64,000 nt of DNA, from assembly GCA_014549065.1 (NCBI GenBank), contig JACDOX010000009.1, positions 3,707,310 to 3,771,309 on the forward strand, written 5' to 3'. This document shows, piece after piece, positions 12,001 through 24,000 of the stretch. A program made the position numbers and the translations under genes. Each line of letters begins with the position of its first letter. Position 1 is the first letter of the stretch. Source of the stretch: Cardinalis cardinalis (Eukaryota > Chordata > Aves > Passeriformes > Cardinalidae). Below the pieces are notes generated by a model, which was given only the letters and a program-made list of their open reading frames with translations, did not search any database and was not told the origin of the DNA.

Positions 12001-15000
12001 AATGGGAACAGATTTCATTTGCATTGCTGACATCTGTGTCTTACCATTTTTTAGTATCTTTGCCATGCTACATACCCAACAGGTTGCAAAAAGACTTGTA
12101 CTGACGTGGGCAAAAGGGTTGCATCTGGTTAGAGATGAACTGTAGCAATTCACAGAGTAAATAGCCCTAATTCTGGATTTTGCTTGAATTATCCAACTTA
12201 AGCATCAAGATGAAGGCTATCTTATGAATTGACAACAACAATAATGATTAACTTGTTTTAATTGACCCTGGGGTAATTCTGTTTGCTTTTCTTTTGTTTG
12301 TTTGTTTTGTTTTGTTGTTTGNGTAGGATTTTATTACATTTTTATCTCTCCAAATTAATAAACTTCTTCTTAAAAGTCTCTATTTTCTGTGCTGCCCTCG
12401 GACATCACCAGTAGGTTGTCCCTCACGTTGAGAAGCTTCCTGCAGGAAGGATAACTTACTGATCCAAGGAAATGGATAACAGAGTGCTATGGGCATTGGC
12501 AGAAAATTTGCCTTGCAGGCAAATGTGTGTTGCAGGTTTGTGTCACAGCTGCTGTCACCAGGCTGACCTTGTCTCATAGGAGATGACATTTAGCCTAATT
12601 TTCTCCCAGACTCTAGAGTGACCAGGTTCAATTTCAGAGCAGAAGTGGATAAATGTGCTGCTCAGACTTATGGCTGGCATATGTTGAAGAGCAGTCTGAT
12701 TTCCTCTCATCTTACACTGAACCATTCCCCAGTAGTTGGCAAAGGCCAGTGTGGAGATTTGATTTGCTGAGATGGGCAATTATTGCTTTTGAGAGAACAG
12801 AGAGAGGCTCTGTTAGCTACAGGAAGCCAATAGCTCTTCACAAAAGACCCTTGATGTTCTGGACTGAACTGTAGTTGGTGCTAATTTCAAATATTCTGGT
12901 CCCGTATGATAATTAAGACTTCCCTTCTTAAGGGAAGTCTTAATTATCATATGGGATCAGAATATTTTTAGGAAAAAAATGAAGATTTTTTTTTTCAGCT
13001 TGCTGAAGATACCAGTAGATAAGAGAGACACCCTCAGTCCTTCCAGGAGTATTTCCAAGAGCAGAGTAAAAGAAGATAGATAGGATGATCATATTTAGTG
13101 TTTGGTGATCTTAGGTCTCTCACATACTGTGATTTCTCTTCTAACACACTGCATTTTATGTCACCACCTGCTATCAAACAGGTTTAGTACATGTCAAAAC
13201 CAGCACAATTTCAGCCTCAGCACTATAGTGAAGCAACAACAGTAAACTTCTTACCCAAAATTACACGTGCTTGAAAAAACCTGCCCTGTAGAGTCCCTTC
13301 ATGTGTCCTGACTCTCAGTACAGAACCACAGAATCATAGACTCATTAGGTTGGAAATTACTTCAAGTTCTTTAAGTTCAACCTTTGACCAAACACCACCA
13401 TGCCAACTAAACCATGACACTGAGTGCCAAATCCAGTGGTTTCCTGAACACTTCAGTTCTCAGAATTTGTGGCTTTAAGTACCCATACAGGGGTCAAACC
13501 CAGAACCTTGGTGTTATTAGCACCATGCTCTAACCACCTCAGATAATTGCATGCATCAAGTACTGGGAAAAAAACCAATATTCATTTAAAGAAACGAAAA
13601 TAATTTTTTTAGCTTAATTTTATTAACTGGTTTGCAGTGACTTATGTTATAATTATAGGAACATAAATACGTAAATAAAAAATAAAAAATATCCTGGATG
13701 TTAGCATATAGAAAGGAATGTTTTGTAGTGATAAGAGCTGGTCCCTGAGACTGAGATCAGAGTTGTGTTTCTATCTCCACCAGAATTGTCATGAACTCTA
13801 GTAGATAATTAAGTCTAACTGATTTGACTAAATAGAGTAGAATTTGTATATCTCAACTGTATTTTTCCCAGACAAGAATTTAGATCTGTTTTTGTTATAC
13901 TTTTCTTTTCTAGATCTGTATGCATAATTTTTTTCCCATGGATTTATTACAGAATAAATTAATTTGGAGGTAATCTCATGGGACGTTTATTTGATTCTCA
14001 TTTGAAAGATCAAAACACACTTTTGAGCCACAGTCTGGATTCTTAGTATGAAAAAATGTTCCTCCTGGTTGAAAAGGCATGGTTTTGCAAACTAATGGAG
14101 CCTGAGATTCTATTTCTGGTACATATTAACTACATTTTCTGAGAACAAACCAATTTGTGTAATTACTCTAAATTCCTTCCACAGCTAGCAGCCTGTACAA
14201 CTCCCTACTGATAGTCTTTTCAGTATTATTTACATATCCATGCACTTACTCCAGTTATGTCTTTTACAGGAATACTACTTCAAGAATTCTCTTTAGAGAG
14301 TATTTTATTTCTCATAAGGTTTTAGATCATCCATATAGCTTGATTTTTAGCTTTGTTATTTGCTAACTGGAGTCTCTCTTTGTTTACTTCTTATTCATAT
14401 ATTCCAAAAGGACCTGAAAGCCTTGAGCAGTTCCATGATCCTGTAGTGGGGGACACCCTACTGACTGAAAGAAAGAAAATCTCAAGTCAAGAGAGCTTAA
14501 AGTAGCTAAGATAGAGGATGTAGAATGGGTGTAGAAAAAGAGGATAAAATGGAGAAAATGAGCCAAGATTTCAGGAAAGATAAAGAAGGATATAGTCTAT
14601 CTGAAATCAAATTAACTTAGGATATTGGTGGCTAAAATGTACGAGTGCAAAGCAGAAATGGAAACAATCTGNTTTTCACTGATACTTGCTCTGTGTCCCA
14701 AGTTCTTGATAGTCATAAGAAACGCTGGCTCAGGGGAGATGGGTCCTACACCTGCTGTCAGACACTCACTCCTTGGTGTAGCCTGGGATGAGTCAGCCCC
14801 AGAGCTTCTTACCAATGTGAGACAAGGAGTCAAACACTGCTGGTGTGGCACCAGTTTCCCTTCAGACATCTGAGCAGAGGGGTGCCCATGGTGGGCAGCA
14901 TGGTGATCACTCTGCAAGTCAGTGTGGTGAAGGATTTCCTTTCACCAGGCTGAGATCAAGGCTGTTTCTCTGTGAGCAGCTGTGCTCTAACAAACAGGCT

Positions 15001-18000
15001 CCTGTGCTCTCTTTAGGAGTGCACCTCAAACCAGAGGCACCCATGCATTTGAGCTGCTTTCAACATTAGTTTCCACATCTTGTAGAAAACAGAACAGGNT
15101 TTCCTGATCAAAGCACAAAACTACCAACATAGCCTACATATTTTCTTACCTTTAGCCTGATCTTGATTAATTTTTTTTTAGTATTTGAAAAATAAAATCC
15201 AAAAGCATTTAATGTCAGATGTCTAAAATGACTGTGGTATATATCNTGTAAGTGACTACTGGCTTCTGAAACATCTGTAATTGTAATGCCTTTCCCTCTC
15301 TCTGGTAAATGGACATAAATATTCACAGGGCTGGGTACATTAGGCTAGGTAGATTATTCNTTCATTTGCTGGAAGAAGTATTTGCAAATAAATGCTATTA
15401 AAAAAGAAAAGTACTGAAAATCTCCTTCATAGTTCTGTAATCAATATTAGTCATTACAGCATAGCTGAATTTGGTGAGACACTAATAGGTAAGTTATTCT
15501 GAAGAGTAGATGTCANTGAGAATTTAAGGGATGTTTGAATTGTTTTTCTAATTTTGCGTACAAATATTGATATTGTGCAATACTGAATAAATTTATCACA
15601 TGTGTNGTAGGGCTTATCAGTGAAAGCCCTACTACAGTGAAACCAGGGGGGATTTTTTTGAGTAGAGTCAGCTGGATTTTATTAGGAGGTATACATTTTA
15701 TTTACAGAAGAGGAGAGGCAAATATTAATTTTCATTGTATTCCTTTACTACTTAGTTATTCTTAGAGTTTCCATTAGCTTTGGAGTGCTAGTGACTACTG
15801 CTTTGGTCTTTTTTTTAATCAAGAATTATTATTATTTTGTTAGCATACCTTTCTACTTAGAAGAAGGAAATTGCCTTACCCTCAGAGCAGAGTTCATCCT
15901 GTCTGATGTAGTCATGTGCAGAGCAGATGTGGAGTCTAAGCCCCTGACTTCCAACTCTTTTTCTAGTCAGTGAAGAAAGATGAGCGCTTCTGGAGTAATT
16001 TGTCTCNGAAATCCATCTCAGGATGTCAGGGATTTCACACTGAAATTGTGAAGTACACCATTTGGTGTATGGTGTTTGTTTAAGTACCAAACCAAGGCTC
16101 AAAGAAGATGGGATGAGTTCCCACATGAGTGATAGTCAGTTCTTGGTGCCATGTCAATGGCTTGGGAAAGTNTTTATGAAAAAGCAGTGTTTGACAGGAT
16201 GAAGTGTGATGCTGTGGAATGTCCCATGGATTTACAGTCTCAATTTCCAATTTCAGGGAGGAGAACATTGCTATTATCAGGGAAAAATTCGAGGAAATTC
16301 TGTATCATTTGTTGCCTTGTCAACATGCCATGGATTACAGTAAGTCTGCTGTTTTGTTTTTACTGACTTTTGTTTATCACTCTTTTAAGCCANATCAAGT
16401 TGCTTATAGTAAAATAATAAATGTATATAGTAAAATAAGTGCTGTTTATTTTCCTACTACTTTGTCATCAATATTAAGTGATCAAAAAATCTTCAGAATT
16501 TACTTCTTTTTTTCTAAATTCAGGANTAATGGCAGTGGCCAGGTATTATTTTAAGATAACTTATTATAGAGATGGCAGAGTAGAAGTAGCTGAAAACATC
16601 CTGTTCTACAAAAATAAAAACAATGCCAATGCATTATTTGGAAATTGTGTTCTTTTCTTGTTGCTATAATGATGTATACTTTATTTCTTTTCTAGTATCT
16701 TTACAAAGAAAATGTCACTTGAGAATTTATCTTGCATTATCCAGTTTTGTTAACAGAATTTCTGGCCTTAAGCTGAGTGTATGNGGTAAAACCTTGCATA
16801 TAGTAAAATCTTGAAAAATCTAGAAGAAAATGTATGCGGGTGCAAAAATTTTGCTTTGAAGTACATAATNTTACTTATAAATAAATCCTCTGTCAAGTGA
16901 AGGTTACATGAAGCTGTGTATGGATTGTACAGCTTTTGGACCTGTCTACTTTTGGCACTATTGAATGATGCTAGTCAGGTTTTCAGATCAACCAAGTGCC
17001 TGTCACATCTGGGAATTACAGGATCTCAGCACTACTAATACTGACATCAGCTTGAAAAGTCATGGCACCAAGTGAGCCTGTGTGGAGTTCACATGAGCTT
17101 TACATTTTTCTGTGGAAGCAGGGTTTAGCTGATGGAAATCTTCTTCAGCCTATTGTCTATCTGCAATTATTCTGAAGTTCTGGTATCAGTCATATAAGTA
17201 CTTTTATTTGAGTAGTGTCTTTCTTTTATAGTTGTATATTCTTTGTTATGAAGGGGAGAATGCATGCAGAAGACTTGCCATCCTTGCACTTGTCTGATTT
17301 ACAGCTGTGCAGCTCAAGAAACTTGAAACCAGTTTGAAGCATGGACAGTGAGCCTAAAAATAGTATCTTCCTAATGCATCCTGAGGCACTGCATGGCTTC
17401 CATTAGCAGGGATCCATTAGGTCTTGGCCCCTGCTAACTCNTAGGAGAAAAAGCAGGAACAAAGGAGAGCCTGCATATGTCCTTCCCTGCACTCTTTCTG
17501 TGAGTTTATGCTTAAAACTGACTGTTCTGCTGCTCTGTACTCTTCAATGGCCTCATATCCAAATTGGTCCCTTCTNAGTTACATGATAGATGATGCATTT
17601 TTTTCATTGTATAATTCAGCTCTCTCTTGAAAGANATCTCCCTGTCTCCTCTCCGCACCCCACCTCCATTTTTTCCCCTGATATAGTAAAGTTTGAGCTG
17701 AGTTCTTTGACACAAGCTTGCTCTAATCAGGCTGGTATTTCAAACATCCAGTATGAGAAAGTAATATTTCCTGAGCTGTATTAAACTCACATTCTCTGCC
17801 ACTGCATTTCCATCATTGCAACTAGCTCCTACACAGCTGATTTTAAATTATAAGTAGTTACTAGAAACTCACACTGGCAATCAGAGCTCCTTAACTTCAA
17901 CCANACTTTGGAGCATCTTACTGGAATAAGGGTAGCTGGGCAGAGTTGTCTTCTGCAAGGCCTGCGGGGCAGCAGCTTTGCTTTCATGAATTTTAGGAAG

Positions 18001-21000
18001 CACACAAGGCAAAACAGATGCCTTTAAGAGAATGACAAGCTTCATATTTCTAAAGGTCNTGCCAGTCTCTTTTGCATGTTAGTACCTCTAGATCTCAGCC
18101 AGTAACAGCAGAATTATTTATACATGTGAAAAAAAGTTGGGTTTTTTAACCATAAGTTACGAGTTCTTCTTTTAGTGATGTCTGCTTTGTGTCCTTCCTT
18201 TTATGAGTTAAATCGATCATATCTGGCTGACAGAACACCTGAAATTATGGATGTCTTCTTAATGACTTGGCTAATGACAAATGTAGCTCTGCCACCTTAA
18301 CCTCGAGCAAGCCATTTTGCTTGGATTTTTGTTTGTGTTTGTCGGGATATGCAGTAACCACGGTTTCCTTTGAGTTAGCCCAAGAAAGGCTTTGAGTGCA
18401 AAGGCCAGCGGCTGCTGGGATGTGTGAGCTGTGCTGAGCGCGACTCGCTGCAGCGGGCACGGCTGGGATCGTGCTGCCGGCTGGTGGTGAACGCAAAAAC
18501 TGCCGTCCCTGCTGGGAATTCCACTGTCACGGCTACAAATGCCATTGTCTGAAGAATACGCATCATCAAAATGCAGGCTTTTGAAATGTTTTGCTTTCTC
18601 TTTAACACACCCATGAGCGTGTGGCTTATTCAGAGCACACTAGGTCTATGGTAGCTGGTGGGGAAAGAGCCATGGATGCTTAGAGTGGGCAGGTCAGGTC
18701 TATANGTCAGCTGTGAATATTATTCTTGTCACTGGTGAGTGACTTGATCAGAGGTCAGTGCTGCTGGGAGCAGCAGTCTCACGAGAAGCTCTTTGCTGAC
18801 AGTGCTTCAACTTGCAGACCCTGCTTAACTAAAGTTGCAATTAGAGGAAAGGAAATTTAGATTGATAAAGAGCTACAGGATCTTCCCCAATATCATCTCA
18901 TTTCCAAGAAAATAAGCTCCAGTAGATGCTAGAATATTTTGCTTAAACTGTATAGACAGTATTTATTTCTCAAGAATAGGCATGTGTAATTTGACAGGTG
19001 AAGCAGCTTTACATTGTAGTTATGCTCATACTTGATATATGTTATACAGCCAGTAACCCAGGTTACTTCTGTGAATGTCAATTTTGCTGATAAAAACAAA
19101 TGCTGCATAAGAAAAAAGAAAAGGATTTGCTTTTGTTGCTTGTAATTCCTGTTTGTTTTGGTTGTTTTTAGCAGTAGTGTAAGTAAATAAATAATCTCGC
19201 TTTCATGCTGTTGTTGTTGTGTGCTGTGTGCCAAGTTTGAATTTACAGCTCATATTTAGGGCCAAGCTTAAACACCTTAGTAGTGGCCCTTTGAAAAGGA
19301 TGTGCTAATGCAGCCTAATCCTACCCATGGGTGTATGCCACTGCAGTAAAGGAAAAGTTGCTTAAAAATATTCTGGTTTGGTTGAAGATGAGAATGTATT
19401 GGTATAAGAAATAACATTTGTTTTTTCGCTCTTACAGAGTAATATTTGTGTCAACACTATCTTTAAATGAAATGCTAAGGAAAGAGTTAATAAAAAGCCC
19501 ATTAAAATCTAAGGATAATTCAATTCCATTAAATACCATTTTTATTTGGGGAAAGGTATGCATGTGTTCCAAATATGTGTTCCTAAAGACAGGTCCCTTA
19601 TTTATCTGTTGCAGATAGATATCTCCTGCATGGGAGTGGGAGCTTTGAACTGGATTTTCAGTTGGTCAAATTAGTCCATTTTGTGTTTATATATGTTGTA
19701 GAGAAGGTTTGTGGAAGAAAGAAGAGCCTGCTTCATCACAGGAGAAAATCTTTCTTTCTGAAGTGAAGAAACAAATGCAATCCAGAATTGCATTCAGTTC
19801 CTGAAACCATTTTAAACTCTTCCTTTCCCAAATATTTAAATTTTTAAAGTATAATAACTTTAAGAAGTTACTTCCATGTTGCACTAGTGTTTCTTTCTTA
19901 AATCTGTATTTACATTTCCTGCTCTTGACAGTGGGATGTTCTATGATGGAAATCATACTTACCTTATTGAACCAGATGAAAACTACACTTCAGATGTAAG
20001 TAGAACTTACAGTAGTCCTGCTGTGTTTTTTTGAGTAGTCATCCATGGGTAAAGGGTAGGCATAAGGCCATGGGCCTAAAGGGTCATCCCCTCATTCCCA
20101 ACTCATTTACCTTGAATGTGAAACTCCATCTTCACAGACAAAGGCAGACCTGCANAAATTAGGCAGTGATGTGTCTATATGCGAGTGCTCTGTAGCTCTT
20201 GGCTGTAGAGCACTGCAGCACTAGAGGAGGGTCCCTTGGAGCCTGTGAGTGCCCAGTGCCCTTCCCTGGCACTTCCTGCTCTGGGTTTATTACATCACTC
20301 TCCTCCTGGTTCTTCCTTGACTCCAGTTCAGCAGCTCCTGGGAATTTCATTGTCTCGCCCTGAGCAGCTCTGGGAGCCCAATTTAGGCCTAGCTCTGTGT
20401 GCTCAGCCACTGTGTTTGAGGTACTCAGATATAAAAAGTGGTTAAATGTGGCATTAACCATCACGTTGCAGTTGGGAAAAGAGGAATGTAGAGTAATGGT
20501 GCTTTGCAACTTGCATGTTTTCTGGGGGTATGTCTTGGGTAACAAGAACCTTTGGAATTGTCTGTTTAATGCTCATGAGATGGATTAATTTTTCCTGATG
20601 TAATATGGGAAATTATCTACTATTTCAGGATGACTTCCATTTCCACTCTGTTTACAAATCCAAGTTGTTTGAATTTCCTTCNGTCGACCTGCCATCTGGT
20701 ATGATTTTTTAGTATTCATGACTTACTGAGTGTTTTATTATAAGGCCAAATATGTTGATTATATTTGATAGATCATCTTCTGACAGTATGTTGTTTTGTT
20801 ATATATACCTTATTTTACCCCAAAAAAAACCCAAAAAAACCCCACCACACTGAAAAACCTCCATTTTGAAGCAGTGAAAGCACGGGAAAAGAATCTGAAG
20901 TGATGAAAAAATCCTGAATATAATGAATGAAATCTCTCCTAGACCTTTGCACTGTGATATGTGTTTCTCTTAACAGGTCATGTGCTCTGTGGGATGGATT

Positions 21001-24000
21001 ATGTGCTGGTAGCTGTAGAGAGGAAAGGACTGAGGTAGCCTAGAGGTGATGAAAATAAGCACCACCTTGATGGTGGTTGATAACTCTGCATGGGTTTGTC
21101 TGGTTTTGAGATACAGGGTGAGTACCATGGAGTGAGCATAAGCCTGGGAGACAAGAAATTGCCCAATGTCATTTCTGCTCAGTGACTCTGATCTCCAGTC
21201 TGATCAGCGTCTTTCGCAGTGCTGGCTATGATGAGGGCCATGCGTTTCAGTGCAGATGAATTTGGAGGCAGAAGTGGTTTCAAGTGCTTGTAGTGATGAT
21301 TGCCCATATTGTGTGTGGAGGGAGAAAGGCTTTAAAAAAAAAAGGGTTTTCATCTGAGAGGTTGGCTTGTTAATTGAAGCTAAAATTGCAGTATTTGTGA
21401 CATATCCCCATTCTGTCAGGGATTTGTTACAGATGTGTTTTCCTGCCCTACAATGCATATCCTAGATAAACATAACTGTCCTTTGTAGACACTGGCATTT
21501 TGGTAGAAACCACCTCCACTCTGGTTTCTTCAGGAGAGTTAAAGATGTTTGGTTATCTTGTTACAAACTATTTGTCCTATGGCAGCATTTGGATCTGAGA
21601 TCTCAAGGCGCTGAGTACTGCACGCAGACGGGNCCATCCCTGGAGCGCAGTTTGTGCAGGTTTGCCAGTTGTTAAGCAAAGTAGAATCATTCAGGGAGAT
21701 AATGAGAAAAGAAGGGAAAAAAAAAAGNGAATTGCTACAATCTGGTTGCCTTAATTTCAATTCTGAAGAAGGAATCTGAATCCAAACAAAACCACTGTGC
21801 CAGCTTGGTGCCTCCTCTCCTGGGATGATGATTGCCCAGGCAAGGCAGAGGCAATGTTGGGATGGAGGACACGAGCACAAAAGGCTCATGACTTTTGGGC
21901 NAGGCATTGACTTCTGTGTCGCAAAACTTCTGTGTACCTGCACCTTACCCACATACCATGCTTAGTACCTGTGTTTGCAGAGATGATAGTGTAATGAGAG
22001 CAATTTATTGAACATAAGGCCAAATAATAGAGTGCATCATTTATCACATTTTCTTGACTCAAAAGATTGGAAATAATGCAGCCAATGCTGAGTTTAAAAT
22101 AAATCTTCTCTCTCAGGTTGTTAAACTAAGACACTGCTAGTGTTGGTACTTACTATCTATAAACTGTTTTATAAGATTTCCTAATAGTAAATTTTATGTT
22201 TTCANGATTATGGAATAAATTGTTTTCTGCTTTTAAAATTATGAAAAGGGATTAATTGCAAGTAAATGCTTCAGTTTCACCTCCACCAAAGCTTCTTGAT
22301 TTCCAAAAAACTGTCAAACTAGGGCTTCATGGTCTTGTTTTGTTTATTTGTTTTCCCACAAAAATCCAGACATGCTTGTACAGTTTTGATTTTACTACAG
22401 ATAACAAATAAATATTTGCTGGCTTTGCTGTACAAAGCCCAGCATGTGACATAATGGAAAATGTTGCCATCTAGATTGAGTTAGAAACACAGTATTGTAG
22501 AAAAGGTTAAAAAGGAAATTCAGTTGCAGAGTGCTACTCTTCTCAGTTATGGAAGAATTTGCAATGTGGATGAGAGGTACAGGGTGCTAATTTTCCATCA
22601 CTTTATGTTTAGAGCCCCATGTATGGAGAAATAGACTCTAATTCATAGTCTACTCTCCCACATGCTTATACTTGTTTTTGTAAAATTGTTTGAAAAGGTG
22701 CTTCTGATGTTTGTAGTGAAAATTACAGTACATGTATAATATTATATCCTCATTAGGAAACCCACAATTTTTCTTTGTCTGTGATTATTCAATTTATCTC
22801 TGCCTGTAAGTCATCCTCCGTGCACAGTCACAGCTCCAGAGGATGAGAGCTCCACCAGTATCTCTGCTTCTTCCCTGCCAGTCTGGAGAGGTCAGACTGC
22901 TGTCTTGACTTGCCTTTTTTTTCTTTAATTAACACTTACAGTTAATTGCTACTAGTATTGTTGTGANTGATTTTTTGAAAGTACTACAATAAAATTATTA
23001 GCAGTAGCAAGCANTATGCTGGCATATATCATCATAGCCACTCTCATAATTTATCAATTTGACTGGCCTAAGGAGATTTTTCCTGAAGTCAAGATTTTTC
23101 TTTTATCTTTAGAAATGTGTGTGTGTAAGGTAAGATTTCCANTCAACATTTCCACTGCATTAGGAATGAACTGGATAGATCACCAGCTTCAATACTGATG
23201 TGTTAGAAAGGGAAAAAATNCAAGTGGTAGAGATTACTCAGTATCAGCGATAGTAAAAGCACACACTATTCTATCCCAGTTAAATAGCAACGTACTTTAT
23301 ACATTCTTTTGCTCCCTGGGTATTAAGAAAAAATCCCACAAGCTGTTGCAGAAAAGAATTTCTTTTACTGTACTTTGCAATGGTCTGAGGAATAATGAGG
23401 ATTTTAAATAAGGAAGCTTGGGCAGATGACTTGGCATGCTTAGAGCATTTGGCCTTGTATTTACTAGACTGTTTTTTCTCACAATCTCTGTTGAGATCTA
23501 CAATGCCCTGGCATGGTTTTAGATAACAATATGTTATCTAAGGTGCTGTTTTTCACATAATACATAACAGATGTCCTCTTCTTTTGGGATTANATGAAAA
23601 AATATGTAGATACAACACTTAAGAAAATGATTTAGTGGGACTTGGCAGTATTAAATTTATGGTTGGACTCAATTTTAGCAATCTTTTTCCAATCAAGATG
23701 ATCCTATGATTTTGTGAATCTTCATTACATTTTTTTGTGGTAATATATTCCCATCAAAATATCTGCTAGGCTCTCTCAACTATCAACATTCCTTGTGATT
23801 TTACTGGTTATGTTCTTTTGCCTGAGGGTCTTTGGCTGGAAATGCAACCTGTGTGCATCTATCCATCTTGTGAGTTATAAGGCAGTGTTAGTGTGTGTTA
23901 ATGGTAATGACTGCATCATTTCCCTTAGAGATGACTGACTTCTGATTGTGAGTGAAATAAGCACATTTGCTGGTAAAGTTATCTGAGACTCTATATACAT

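Larger units (their letters stand above)
3051..16256 (+). other. Intron E1-E2 (13.2 kb), the largest complete intron
   Basis: No coding exon is seen. It holds a decayed LINE-like segment (about 8465-8765), an 11-bp inverted repeat at 7863-7889, a long hairpin at 12889-12967, a TguSINE1-like element at 13319-13552 and a 13-bp inverted repeat at 15603-15636. The rest is AT-rich, unassigned sequence with T/G-rich low complexity near 12290-12325. Confidence 0.85.

Noticed and set aside
13480..13552. tRNA-Ile gene
   Set aside because: Only a diverged head of a SINE: the D-arm and acceptor stem do not pair well, and it runs straight into a CR1-like tail.
23519..23541. 10-bp inverted repeat TTAGATAACA/TGTTATCTAA
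   Set aside because: Short, AT-rich and close to what chance gives in this much intron.
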